DNA of 64,000 bases from Cherax quadricarinatus (GCF_038502225.1 NC_091372.1:6244200-6308199); one strand, 5' to 3'; positions 12,185 through 21,827 are shown, numbered from the stretch's first letter. The notes: generated by a model not told the origin, from the sequence alone. Numbers and translations: made by a program.

Positions 12185-12629
12185 TTATTATTATGTACTA
12201 TTAGTATTATGATTATTATTATGTACTATTAGTATTATGATTATTAAGATAAGATAAGATTTCGTTCGGATTTTTAACCCCGGAGGGTTAGCCACCCAGG
12301 ATAACCCAAGAAAGTCAGTGCGTCATCGAGGACTGTCTAACTTATTTCCATTGGGGTCCTTAATCTTGTCCCCCAGGATGCGACCCACACCAGTCGACTA
12401 ACACCCAGGTACCTATTTGCTGCTAGGTGAACAGGACAATAGGTGTAAGGAAACGTGTCGGAATTTCCACCCGCCGGGAATCGAACCCGGGCCCTTCGTG
12501 TGTGAAGCGGGAGCTTTAGCCACCAGACCACCGGGCCACCCCACCAGACCACCGGGCCACTATTATGTATTATTATATATTATTATTATGTACTGTTAGT
12601 ATTATGATTATTATTATGTACTATTAGTA
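12180..12629. repeat. AT-rich minisatellite (unit about 27 bp) interrupted by a SINE
   Basis: Units such as ATTATTATGTACTATTAGTA repeat at 12186-12245 and 12560-12629. A remnant unit, TTATGATTATTATTATGTAC, lies at 16256-16275, beyond the Tigger at 12630-16253. The array is therefore older than the SINE, the Tigger and the MITE that interrupt it. Confidence 0.75.
12246..12558 (-). mobile_element. tRNA-derived SINE
   Basis: On the minus strand the element opens with a tRNA-like head. A TGGCTAAAGCTCCCGC segment serves as A box, and a GGTTCGATTCC B box (plus-strand 12478-12488) is the canonical internal RNA polymerase III promoter. A tRNA-unrelated body follows (AGGTACCTGGGTGTTAGTCG), then a 3' end of ATCTT repeats (AAGATAAGATAAGAT on the plus strand near 12246). 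It is flanked on both sides by the minisatellite. The head end is partly duplicated (CCACCAGACCACCGGGCCAC occurs twice at 12519-12560). Confidence 0.82.
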
Positions 12630-12906
12630 CAGTGGACCCTCAACTAACGCTATTAATCCGTTCCTGAGAGCTCATCGTTAGTCAAAATAATTGTTAGTCA
12701 AGTTAATTTTTCCCATAAGAAATAATGGAAATCAAATTAATCCGTGTAAGACACCCAAAAGTATTGAAAAAAAAAATTTTAACACATGAAATATTAATTT
12801 TAATACACACAAACTGAAGAAGACATGCACAGTTACATGACACTTACCTTTATTGAAGATCTGGTGATGATTGATGGGATGGGAAGAGGGGAGTGTGTTG
12901 ATGGTC

Positions 12907-13171
12907 TTAGTGTTTAGATGGGGAATCCCCTTCCATTAGGACTTGAGGTGGCAAGTCCTTTTTCGGGGTTACTTCCCTTCTTTTAATGCCACTAGGACCA
13001 GCTTGAGAGTCACTGGACCTCTGTCGCACAACATATCTGCCCATAGAGGCCTGTACCTCCCGTTCCTTTATGACATTCCTAACGTGTTTCACAACATTGT
13101 CAGTGTCACCATTAAACACTTGTTCAGGTTTCAGTCCTTCACTGTCTATGTACTCCTTGAATTCCTGCACA
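12907..13171 (-). pseudogene. C-terminal remnant of the outer Tigger transposase
   Basis: It continues the outer copy beyond the nested insertion: VQEFKEYIDSEGLKPEQVF, then an internal deletion, then the C-terminal REVQASMGRYVVRQRSSDS and the EGDSPSK terminus. The catalytic core is missing. Confidence 0.8.
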
Positions 13172-13173
13172 TA

Positions 13174-15508
13174 CAGTGGACCCCCGGTTAACGATTTTAA
13201 TCCGTGCAAGAGGGGTAATTGTTATGCGAAATAATCGTTATGTGAATGAATTTTCCCCATAAGAAATAATGGAAATAAAATTAATCCGTGCAAGACACCC
13301 AAAAGTATGAAAAAAAATTTTTTTTACCACATGAAATATTAATTTTAATACACACAAACTGAAAAAGGCATGCACACTTACATGACACTTACTTTTATTG
13401 AAGATCTGGTGATGATTGATGGGATGGGAGGAGGGGAGAGCATTATCTTCTTACTGTTTAGAAGGGGAATCCCCTTCCATTAGGACTTGAGGTAGCAAGT
13501 CCTTTTCTGGGGTTACTTCCCTTCTTCTTTTAATGCCACTAGGGCCAGCTTCAGAGTCACTGGACTTCTTTCGCACAAGATATCTGTCCATAGTGGCCTG
13601 TACCTCTCGTTCCTTTATCACTTCCCTAAAATGTTTCACAACATTGTCAGTGTACAGGTTGCCAACACGGCTTGCAATAGCTGTGTGAGGGTGATTTTCA
13701 TCCATGAAGGTTTGCACTTCAAGCCACTTTGCACAGATTTCCTTTATCTTTGTAGTAGGCAACTTCTTCAATTTCTCTCTCCCCTCCTCTGAACCAGTTT
13801 CCCCAGGTCTGGCCTCTTGCTCTTGAAGTTGATCTATCAGCTCATCAGTGGTTAGTTCTTCATTGTCCTCCTCCACCAACTCTTCCACATCCTCCCCACT
13901 AACCTCCAACCCCAAGGACTTTCCCAATGCCACAATGGATTCCTCAACTGGCATAATCCTCTCAGGGTTAGCCTCAAACCCTTCAAAATCCCTTTTGTCT
14001 ACACATTCTGGCCACAGTTTCTTCCAAGCAGAGTTCAAGGTCCTCTTAGTCACTTCCTCCCAAGCCTTACCTATAAGGTTTACACAATTGAGGATATTAA
14101 AGTGATCTCTCCAAAACTCTCTTAGAGTCAGTTGAGTTTCTGAGGTCATTACAAAGCACCTTTCAAACAGAGCTTTTGTGTACAGTTTCTTGAAGTTGGA
14201 AATAACCTGCTGGTCCATGGGCTGCAGGAGAGGAGTGGTATTAGGAGGCAAAAACTTCACCTTAATGAAGCTCATGTCCCCATAAAGTCGCTCTGCCACG
14301 TCTGTAGGATGACCAGGGGCATTGTCTAACACCAGGAGGCACTTAAGTTCTAATTTCTTTTCAGTTAGGTAATCTTTCACATTGGGGGCAAATGCATGGT
14401 GTAACCAGTTATAGAAAAATTCCCTAGTGACCCATGCCTTACTGTTTGCCCTCCACAGCACACACAAATTATCCTTGAGGACATTCTTTTGCCTGAACGC
14501 TCTGGGAGTTTCAGAGTGATACACTAATAAAGGCTTCACTTTGCAATCACCAGTAGCATTGGCACACATGAGAAGAGTAAGCCTGTCTTTCATAGGCTTA
14601 TGTCCTGGGAGTGCCTTTTCCTCCTGAGTAATGTAGGTCCTGCTTGGCATTTTCTTCCAGAACAGGCCTGTTTCATCACAATTAAACACTTGTTCAGGTT
14701 TCAGTCCTTCAGTTTCTATGTACTCCTTGAATTCCTGCACATATTTTTCAGCCGCTTTGTGGTCCGAACTGGCAGCCTCACCATGCCTTATCACACTATG
14801 GATGCCACTACGCTTCTTAAATCTCTCAAACCAACCTTTGCTGGCCTTAAATTCACTCACATCACTAGTTGCAGGCATTTTTTTAATTAAATCGTCATGC
14901 AACTTCCTAGCCTTTTCACATATGATCGCTTGAGAGACGCTATCTCCTGCTAGCTGTTTTTCATTTATCCACACCAATAAGAGTCTCTCAACATCTTCCA
15001 TCACTTGCGATCTTTGTTTCGAAAACACAGTTAAACCTTTGGCAAGAACAGCTTCCTTGATTGTCTTTTTGGTGCCCACAATAGTAGCGATGGTTGATTG
15101 GGGTTTCTTGTACAACTTGACTAGGTCGGCGATACGCACTCCACTTTCATACTTATCAATGATCTCTTTCTTCATTTCAATGGGAATTCTTACCCTTATT
15201 GGTGTACGGTTGGCACTAGAAGCTTTCTTGGGGCCCATGGTCACTTATTTTCCAGAAACAGCACCGAAAACACTGTAATAATACGAAATATTCCGAGTGT
15301 ATGCTTGGATGTTACCGCGGAGGCTGGCTGGTAAACAATGGCACGGGCGGCACATGTGAGGCTGGCTGAGGGCGCACATTGGACGCGTCTCGGACGAAAA
15401 TCGGTGAGCGGGTTTTTAATCGGTATGCGCGGCAAAAATTTTGCGATTAAAGTAAGCGGTATGCGAAATAATCGCTATGTGATGCCATCGTTATGCGGGG
15501 GTCCACTG
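13174..15508 (-). mobile_element. intact Tigger-type DNA transposon
   Basis: A complete 2335-bp element. The left end CAGTGGACCCCCGGTTAACG and the right end CGTTATGCGGGGGTCCACTG form inverted repeats flanked by TA (13172-13173 and 15509-15510). It is inserted in the transposase gene of the outer Tigger. It carries one uninterrupted transposase ORF and looks young. Confidence 0.92.
13451..15244 (-). CDS. Tigger/pogo transposase, intact, 597 aa
   Basis: A DNA transposase of the pogo/Tigger family, which would cut and paste its own element at TA targets in the nucleus. Residues 25-65 form a Psq-type helix-turn-helix (EIIDKYESGVRIADL). Residues about 75-145 form a CENP-B-type DNA-binding segment with WFERFKKRSG. 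The catalytic DDD core follows: D190 in FNCDETGLFWKK, D307 in LLVLDNAPGHP and D344 in LLQPMDQQVISNF. The C-terminal third is acidic and then basic, with KRRREVTPEKD near the end. The frame is open throughout and the terminal repeats are intact, so the element could be active or recently active. MTMGPKKASS gives two possible start codons; related copies begin at the second one (MGPKKASS). Confidence 0.93.
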   Translation of the reverse strand: MTMGPKKASSANRTPIRVRIPIEMKKEIIDKYESGVRIADLVKLYKKPQSTIATIVGTKKTIKEAVLAKGLTVFSKQRSQVMEDVERLLLVWINEKQLAGDSVSQAIICEKARKLHDDLIKKMPATSDVSEFKASKGWFERFKKRSGIHSVIRHGEAASSDHKAAEKYVQEFKEYIETEGLKPEQVFNCDETGLFWKKMPSRTYITQEEKALPGHKPMKDRLTLLMCANATGDCKVKPLLVYHSETPRAFRQKNVLKDNLCVLWRANSKAWVTREFFYNWLHHAFAPNVKDYLTEKKLELKCLLVLDNAPGHPTDVAERLYGDMSFIKVKFLPPNTTPLLQPMDQQVISNFKKLYTKALFERCFVMTSETQLTLREFWRDHFNILNCVNLIGKAWEEVTKRTLNSAWKKLWPECVDKRDFEGFEANPERIMPVEESIVALGKSLGLEVSGEDVEELVEEDNEELTTDELIDQLQEQEARPGETGSEEGREKLKKLPTTKIKEICAKWLEVQTFMDENHPHTAIASRVGNLYTDNVVKHFREVIKEREVQATMDRYLVRKKSSDSEAGPSGIKRRREVTPEKDLLPQVLMEGDSPSKQ

Positions 15509-16004
15509 TATTTTTCAGCTGCTTTTTGGTCCAAACTGGCGGCCTCACCATGCCTTATCACACTATGTATGCCACTACGATTCTTAAATCTCTCAAACCA
15601 ACCTTTGCTGGCCTTAAATTCATTCACATCACCACTAGTTGCTGGCATTTTTCTAATTAAATCGTCATGCAACTTCCTAGCCTTTTCACATATGATCGCT
15701 TGAGATATGCTATCTCCTGCTATCTGTTTTTCGTTTATCCATACCAATAAGAGTCAACATCTTCCATCACTTGCGATCTCAGTTTCGAAAGCAAAGTTGC
15801 ACCTTTGGCAAGAACAGCTTCCTTGATTGCCGTTTTCTTGGCCACAATAGTAGTGATGGTTGATTGGGGTTTTGTGTACAGCCTGGCCAGCTCGGAGACA
15901 TGCACTCCACTTTCATACTTAGCAATGATCTCTTTCTTCATATCCATAGTAATTCTCACCCTTTTTGCTGTAGGGTTGGCACTAGAAGCTTTCTTGGGGC
16001 CCAT
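15475..16004 (-). pseudogene. N-terminal half of the outer Tigger transposase
   Basis: MGPKKASSANPTAKRVRI opens at 16004 with the same Psq helix-turn-helix as the intact copy. A 4-bp deletion near 15750 shifts the frame. The protein resumes with VWINEKQIAGDS and ends where the nested Tigger enters, at 15510. It is broken and non-functional. Confidence 0.85.
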
Positions 16005-16277
16005 GGTGACTTATTTTGCAGGTGCAATCACTAAAAAGGCTGTGATAATATGAAATGTTCCGATTGTATGCTTGGAAGCGACCGCGGTGGCTGGCTGGCT
16101 TGTAAACACTGGCCAGAAGTGGACGCGTCTCAGACGGAAGGAATAGTGTTGGTCGAGTTTTTTAGCGCTAATCGAGGCAAAATTTTTGCGATAAAATGTA
16201 TCGCTAGTCAGATTTATCGTTAATCGATGCCATCGCTGGTCGAGGGTCCACTGTATTATGATTATTATTATGTACTA

Positions 16278-16480
16278 CAATGGACCCCCGCTTAACGATC
16301 ACCTCCCAATGCGACCAATTATGTAAGTGTATTTATGTAAGTGCGTTTGTACGTGTATGTTTGGGGGTCTGAAATGGACTAATCTACTTCACAATATTCC
16401 TTATGGGAACAAATTCGGTCAGTACTGGCACCTGAACATACTTCTGGAATGAAAAAATATCGTTAATCGGGGGTCCACTG
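16278..16480. mobile_element. Tigger-family MITE, 203 bp
   Basis: Ends CAATGGACCCCCGCTTAACG and TAATCGGGGGTCCACTG, with TA on both sides. The interior (TTATGTAAGTGTATTTATGT) matches the MITE split by the LINE insertion at 17629-20641. No coding capacity. Confidence 0.8.
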
Positions 16481-16539
16481 TATTAGTATTACTATAGTGT
16501 TAAGACTTGAGGGACACTCTGAGTGAATGAGTAACTAAG

Positions 16540-16657
16540 GCATGTTTATATGCTATGTAATGTGTTTCTTACATAATTTTGAAGAAAATATCATAGATGG
16601 ATTAATGAAAAGGCCTATATTAACTTAAAATAAGACATTTAATGTGCCCAAGCGTGA
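16540..16657 (+). repeat. direct repeat, copy 2 (about 118 bp)
   Basis: Second copy of the segment at 12067-12184, in the same orientation, with scattered substitutions. Confidence 0.8.
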
Positions 16658-16869
16658 GTCACGAACATATGAGTGGCCCAGGTGCACGCGTCTGATACCG
16701 ACGATTTCCGAGGGGATGTACGAAACCCGGGGGGAAATTTCGCTGAAAAAAGTGCTCAAAATCCGAATTGTATGATTTCTGCACCAGCTGAAAACTGGGG
16801 GTCCACTGTACTTTTATTATGCTCTCAGGAATTAGAATAAGGTTCAAGTAATTTTTCTTCACTCCACAG

Positions 16870-16990
16870 CCCAACCCACTGCAGGGCAGTAGTCCTCCAG
16901 ATCACACAGTCACCTATAAGATGTTTGACAGAGTAATCAATGTGCGAGAAGGGTTTTCTGTTCCTATTGGTGCGAAAGGAACTGTTATGG
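16870..16990 (+). CDS. XRN1: XRN1 internal exon, start of the SH3-like region
   Basis: Acceptor CTTCACTCCACAG and donor GTTAGT bound a 121-bp exon that starts in phase 0 and ends with one base of a split codon. It translates to PNPLQGSSPPDHTVTYKMFD followed by RVINVREGFSVPIGAKGTVMG. The F-D-R-V-[IV]-N-V-R-[ED]-x-F-S-V-P-x-G-x-[RK]-G-T segment is the SH3-like signature I recognise in metazoan XRN1. That domain stabilises the exonuclease core. The codon split rejoins exactly with the next exon as GGA (Gly). Confidence 0.9.
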
Positions 16991-17213
16991 GTTAGTATTA
17001 TTTTTAGAGACTTTTATGCAATTGAAAATGTTTCATTTCAACTGTTTTAGTATTTTAATAATTCAAATGCAATTTTCTACTCTGCAAACATTGTAGAGTA
17101 AAATGGGAGCCCATAGTTCGCTCAGTATATTGAGCAGTGATATACCTTCAGTATCTATTATTTGTAGTATATATAGTTTTGTATTCATATTTTTTTTTTT
17201 TTTTTTTTTTTAG

Positions 17214-17422
17214 GAATCCAACCAGCTGACAAGGAGGCCGATATCTTGTATGATATTCTCTTTGATGAAGCTTTTCCTGGAGGACTTACTCTTCGAGGCC
17301 CCACCTCAGCACAGCGTTGCTACCGCTTACACTGGGCAGCCATGATTAATATTTCCCATGGTAGTCGATTACCAACTGGAACAAATAACCACAGAGTTGG
17401 CTCAGGTTCATCCTGTCATCAG
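17214..17422 (+). CDS. XRN1: XRN1 internal exon, SH3-like region continued
   Basis: Preceded by a 23-nt T tract ending TTTAG and followed by the donor GTGAGA. Joined to the previous exon it reads MGIQPADKEADILYDILFDE, then AFPGGLTLRG and YRLHWAAMINISHGSR. The LFDExFPGGLTxR and [IV]N[IL]SHGSR segments are strong XRN1 signatures. They mark the end of the folded SH3-like domain, after which XRN1 proteins become disordered. The exon ends in phase 0 (CHQ). Confidence 0.92.
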
Positions 17423-17662
17423 GTGAGATGTCATTGATGATTACACTTGAACTTCTTGATAATGATCATTTATTGAATTATTAAATAGAAAATCATAGTA
17501 GGCTAGAAATAGTAAATTTGACTAATACAGCTTTCTTGTAGAGAAGCAACAGTAGTATTGTGGAACATAATTAATCTCAACCAGTAGTAATTATTATAGA
17601 CACAAAAAATAAAAGTTAAAATATAGTACAGGGGTACCTCGAGCTTCGAACAGCTCCCAACT

Positions 17663-20455
17663 AGTAAAAAGTAAAAGGACACAAGTGCAACTAATTTTAT
17701 TTTTATTATTTTTTATTATCACACTGGCCGATTCCCACCAAGGCAGGGTGGCCCGAAAAAGAAAAACTTTCACCATCATTCACTCCATCACTGTCTTGCC
17801 AGAAGGGTGCTTTACACTACAGTTTTTAAACTGCAACATTAACACCCCTCCTTCAGAGTGCAGGCACTGTACTTCCCATCTCCAGGACTCAAGTCCGGCC
17901 TGCCGGTTTCCCTGAACCCCTTCATAAATGTTACTTTGCTCACACTCCAACAGCACGTCAAGTATTAAAAACCATTCGTCTCCATTCACTCCTATCAAAC
18001 ACGCTCACGCACGCCTGCTGGAAGTCCAAGCCCCTCGCACACAAAACCTCCTTTACCCCCTCCCTCCAACCTTTCCTAGGCCGACCCCTACCCCGCCTTC
18101 CTTCCACTACAGACTGATACACTCTTGAAGTCATTCTGTTTCGCTCCATTCTCTCTACATGTCCGAACCACCTCAACAACCCTTCCTCAGCCCTCTGGAC
18201 AACAGTTTTGGTAATCCCGCACCTCCTCCTAACTTCCAAACTACGAATTCTCTGCATTATATTCACACCACACATTGCCCTCAGACATGACATCTCCACT
18301 GCCTCCAGCCTTCTCCTCGCTGCAACATTCATCACCCATGCTTCACACCCATATAAGAGTGTTGGTAAAACTATACTCTCATACATTCCCCTCTTTGCCT
18401 CCAAGGACAAAGTTCTTTGTCTCCACAGACTCCTAAGTGCACCACTCACCCTTTTCCCCTCATCAATTCTATGATTCACCTCATCCTTCATAGACCCATC
18501 CGCTGACACGTCCACTCCCAAATATCTGAATACATTCACCTCCTCCATACTCTCTCCCTCCAATGTGATATCCAATCTTTCATCACCTAATATTTTTGTT
18601 ATCCTCATAACCTTACTCTTTCCTGTATTCACTTTTAATTTTCTTCTTTTGCACACCCTACCAAATTCATCCACCAATCTCTGCAACTTCTCTTCAGAAT
18701 CTCCCAAGAGCACAGTGTCATCAGCAAAGAGCAACTGTGACAACTCCCACTTTATGTGTGATTCTTTATCTTTTAACTCCACGCCTTTTGTCAAGACCCT
18801 CGCATTTACTTCTCTTACAACCCCATCTATAAATATATTAAACAACCACGGTGACATCACACATCCTTGTCTAAGGCCTACTTTTACTGGGAAATAATTT
18901 CCCTCTTTCCTATGTACTCTAACTTGAGCCTCACTATCCTCGTAAAAACTCTTCACTGCTTTCAGTAACCTACCTCCTACACCATACACCTGCAACATCT
19001 GCCACATTGCCCCCCTATCCACCCTGTCATACGCCTTTTCCAAATCCATAAATGCCACAAAGACCTCTTTAGCCTTATCTAAATACTGTTCACTTACATG
19101 TTTCACTGTAAACACCTGGTCCACACACCCCCTACCTTTCCTAAAGCCTCCTTGTTCATCTGCTATCCTATTCTCCATCTTACTTTTAATTCTTTCAATA
19201 ATAACTCTACCATACACTTTACCAGGTATACTCAACAGACTTATCCCCCTATAATTTTTGCACTCTCTTTTGTCCCCTTTGCCTTTATACAAAGGAACTA
19301 TGCATGCTCTCTGCCAATCCCTAGGTACCTTACCCTCTTCCATACATTTATTAAATAATTGCACCAACCACTCCAAAACAATATCCCCACCTGCTTTTAA
19401 CATTTCTATCTTTATCCCATCAATCCCGGCTGCCTTACCCCCTTTCATTTTACCTACTGCCTCACGAACTTCCCCCACACTCACAACTGGCTCTTCCTCA
19501 CTCCTACAAGATGTTATTCCTCCTTGCCCTATACACGAAATCACAGCTTCCCTATCTTCATCAACATTTAACAATTCCTCAAAATATTCCCTCCATCTTC
19601 CCAATACCTCTAACTCTCCATTTAATAACTCTCCTCTCCTATTTTTAACTGACAAATCCATTTGTTCTCTAGGCTTCCTTAACTTGTTAATCTCACTCCA
19701 AAACTTTTTCTTATTTTCAACAAAATTTGTTGATAACATCTCACCCACTCTCTCATTTGCTCTCTTTTTACATTGCTTCACCACTCTCTTAACCTCTCTC
19801 TTTTTCTCCATATACTCTTCCCTCCTTGCATCACTTCTACTTTGTAAAAACTTCTCATATGCTAACTTTTTCTCCCTTACTACTCTCTTTACATCATCAT
19901 TCCACCAATCGCTCCTCTTCCCTCCCGCACCCACTTTCCTGTAACCACAAACTTCTGCTGAACACTCTAACACTACATTTTTAAACCTACCCCATACCTC
20001 TTCGACCCCATTGCCTATGCTCTCATTAGCCCATCTATCCTCCAATAGCTGTTTATATCTTTCCCTAACTGCCTCCTCTTTTAGTTTATAAACCTTCACC
20101 TCTCTCTTCCCTGATGCTTCTATTCTCCTTGTATCCCATCTACCTTTTACTCTCAGTGTAGCTACAACTAGAAAGTGATCTGATATATCTGTGGCCCCTC
20201 TATAAACATGTACATCCTGAAGTCTACTCAACAGTCTTTTATCTACCAATACATAATCCAACAAACTACTGTCATTTCGCCCTACATCATATCTTGTATA
20301 CTTATTTATCCTCTTTTTCTTAAAATATGGAGCTTTGTCAAGCCGTTATGGCTTGACAAAGCTGGAAAGCAAAACGTTGCCACAATAAAATGTCACATTA
20401 GTTGCACTTGTGTCCTTTTACTTTACATATTGTCGGTAATTATACCAACATTATT
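17663..20455 (-). mobile_element. foldback element carrying RTE-like LINE copy B
   Basis: An arm of about 32 bp at the left (AAGTAAAAGGACACAAGTGC) recurs inverted at 20399-20425. A hairpin centre, CTTTGTCAAGCC-GTTAT-GGCTTGACAAAG, lies at 20335-20363. LINE copy B occupies about 17712-20329 on the minus strand and has replaced part of the left arm. The whole is bracketed by the 15-bp duplication in the surrounding MITE. Confidence 0.7.
17958..20264 (-). CDS. RTE-like LINE ORF, open 768 aa, endonuclease N-terminus missing
   Basis: A continuous frame encodes the last endonuclease motifs (LDYVLVDKRLLSRLQDV, ISDHFLVVATLRVKGRWD), a linker, and a full reverse transcriptase: KAAGIDGI, YRGISLLSIPGK, DEQGGFRKGRGCVDQVFTVK, AFMDLEKAYDRVDRG (motif A), GLRQGCVMSPWLFNIFIDG (motif B) and LLFADDTVLLG (motif C). 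The C-terminal region includes LPTLLYGCEAW, GLLRWFGHVERME and GRGRPRKGW. The element is 5'-truncated inside the endonuclease (TRYDVGRNDS region, near 20329), so it cannot mobilise itself, although the RT frame is intact. The intact frame points to a recent insertion. Confidence 0.9.
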   Translation of the reverse strand: MLDYVLVDKRLLSRLQDVHVYRGATDISDHFLVVATLRVKGRWDTRRIEASGKREVKVYKLKEEAVRERYKQLLEDRWANESIGNGVEEVWGRFKNVVLECSAEVCGYRKVGAGGKRSDWWNDDVKRVVREKKLAYEKFLQSRSDARREEYMEKKREVKRVVKQCKKRANERVGEMLSTNFVENKKKFWSEINKLRKPREQMDLSVKNRRGELLNGELEVLGRWREYFEELLNVDEDREAVISCIGQGGITSCRSEEEPVVSVGEVREAVGKMKGGKAAGIDGIKIEMLKAGGDIVLEWLVQLFNKCMEEGKVPRDWQRACIVPLYKGKGDKRECKNYRGISLLSIPGKVYGRVIIERIKSKMENRIADEQGGFRKGRGCVDQVFTVKHVSEQYLDKAKEVFVAFMDLEKAYDRVDRGAMWQMLQVYGVGGRLLKAVKSFYEDSEAQVRVHRKEGNYFPVKVGLRQGCVMSPWLFNIFIDGVVREVNARVLTKGVELKDKESHIKWELSQLLFADDTVLLGDSEEKLQRLVDEFGRVCKRRKLKVNTGKSKVMRITKILGDERLDITLEGESMEEVNVFRYLGVDVSADGSMKDEVNHRIDEGKRVSGALRSLWRQRTLSLEAKRGMYESIVLPTLLYGCEAWVMNVAARRRLEAVEMSCLRAMCGVNIMQRIRSLEVRRRCGITKTVVQRAEEGLLRWFGHVERMERNRMTSRVYQSVVEGRRGRGRPRKGWREGVKEVLCARGLDFQQACVSVFDRSEWRRMVFNT

Positions 20456-20672
20456 ACAGCTCCCAACTAGAGCAGTTATGTAAGTGTATTTTTGTAAGTG
20501 CTTTTGTAAGTGTATTTTTGGGGATCTGAAACGGACCAGTCTAATTTACATTATGTACTCCTTTTGGGAACAAATTTATTTGGTATCGGCACTCGAACAG
20601 CCTTCTGGAACGAATTAAGTTTGTAACTCAAGGTACTACTGTACCTGGAATAATTCACAACTATGTGGATAA

Positions 20673-20878
20673 GTGGTTCAGAGAACCAACAGGATGATGA
20701 ATTAGACACTTCTGCAACACTTGGGTATCTTTATTGTGGAAACATTCTGTCAGCCAGTGGCTTCTTCAGTCCAATACAGAGAAGAATGTTTAAAGCCATT
20801 GGTTGGAAAAACATTTCCACGATAAAGATATCCAAGTGTTGCACTAGTGTCTAATTCATCAATTCACAAGTATCTAAC
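20673..20878. repeat. foldback element, Penelope-LTR-like, short copy
   Basis: The left arm AACACTTGGGTATCTTTATT and the right arm AAAGATATCCAAGTGTTGCA are inverted. The outer parts ATGAATTAGACAC and GTGTCTAATTCATC also pair. It belongs to the same family as the element at 45497-45780. No coding capacity. Confidence 0.7.
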
Positions 20879-20989
20879 AAATTGAAGATAAATCTTGTTT
20901 CTGCCTCTCTTGGAACATTATCAAGTCAAGACTTGGTTATGATCCAGGACAGACTGATCCATCTCCTGATTATTTATCTCCACTGTATC

Positions 20990-21190
20990 CTACCTTGTAT
21001 CTGATGTGTTATCTTTTAATCCCACACCTCTCCCCAACACCCTGGCATTCTCATCCATTTGAAGTGCTTGACTTCTTATCATTCTTCCCACTGTCTCGTG
21101 TACTTTTCCCACACTCACATCTAGCTCTTCCTTACTCCTACAACATTTTATACCTTCCTGCCCAATGCATAAAAATCTTCTCATCTAACT
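20990..21190 (-). mobile_element. small RTE-like LINE fragment, internally deleted
   Basis: Minus-strand sequence matches the family at two separated places: the segment before RT motif C (GVGLKD, with ARVL before it) and the linker (EELDVSVGKVHETVGRM). They are joined by a deletion. A degenerate fragment. Confidence 0.6.
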
Positions 21191-21827
21191 CAAAAAGGTT
21201 CTCCAGTCTGTATGGTTGTACAGTATTTACATGGTAACCTGGATATTCATGTAGCTTCACTTATTTTACTACTTTAATGTGGAATTTTTTGCAGTCTCTA
21301 TTATACGATTATTTCTCATTTAGACTCGTAATTTTTTGGGTAGATATGTTTGCAGGTGGTGAAGGGGCATCTGCCTTTAGTGAGAAGTTCGTGTTGTTTC
21401 TCTGGGTTATGGTGTTTGCATGTTACTCTCATTTTTGTCTGATTGTATTTGCAGATACAATCAGAATCATGGAATCTGATGCCTAATGCAACAGAAATAC
21501 TGGGTGTACCCTGGTTTGAGGTTGTATGCTCATTTAATATAGAAGTTGCTTATACAATATACAAGAGAAATGATGCTCATGGAATAGTGTAGGTTCAGTT
21601 GTAGTGGAGGTAATTGATCTGTAAGAGAAATTTAATAGGTATAATCCTTACATTTACCATTAATGATGAATTCTTAATAAACTTAACTAATTTTATTTTA
21701 AGCCATTATAACAGTACTGTATTACTTGTTTTTAAGTGATATTTAACTTTAATTTTAAAAATGTAAATGTAATTGTTGGTTTAGATTAGGATTTGCTTGC
21801 ATCTACTGGGATTTGTCACATGTGCTA

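Larger units (their letters stand above)
12630..16253 (-). mobile_element. Tigger-type transposon, defective, with a nested Tigger
   Basis: The termini CAGTGGACCCTCAACTAACG (left) and a matching ...CGAGGGTCCACTG (right) are flanked by TA. The transposase N-terminus is at 16004-15475 on the minus strand, with a 4-bp deletion shifting frame near 15750. The body is interrupted at 13172-13173 (TA) by a second Tigger, and the C-terminus follows at 13171-12907. The C-terminal piece jumps from PEQVFNGD straight to DNVVKHVRN, so the middle of the gene, with two of the three catalytic aspartates, is deleted. This copy was non-autonomous before it was interrupted. Confidence 0.88.
11511..16808. mobile_element. 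possible outermost Tigger-like element hosting later insertions
   Basis: A Tigger-like terminus, CAGTAGACCCCGGGTTTTCG, begins at 11511 after a TA. A compatible opposite terminus, TGAAAACTGGGGGTCCACTG, ends at 16808 before a TA. Between them lie a duplicated segment, a minisatellite, a SINE and the elements at 12630-16253 and 16278-16480. The two ends could belong to one element or to two fragments. The pairing is inference. Confidence 0.35.
17629..20641. mobile_element. Tigger-like MITE split by a composite insertion
   Basis: The left end CAGGGGTACCTCGAGC follows a TA (17627-17628). The right end AACTCAAGGTACTACTG precedes TA (20642-20643). The about 220-bp MITE is interrupted between two copies of a 15-bp duplication, ACAGCTCCCAACTAG, at about 17648-17662 and 20456-20470. 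The insert is a foldback element that itself carries RTE-like LINE copy B. Confidence 0.75.

Noticed and set aside
12417..12599. possible tRNA gene
   Set aside because: The B box is good, but the sequence continues into a SINE body, the acceptor stem does not close, and the 3' end is an ATCTT repeat; it is a tRNA-derived SINE.
19258..19944. 228-codon open frame on the plus strand (also 38260-38946 and 40174-40848)
   Set aside because: It is the antisense shadow of the LINE RT/linker region and repeats in every copy of the family; low-complexity Ser/Leu/Phe composition reflects complementary codons.
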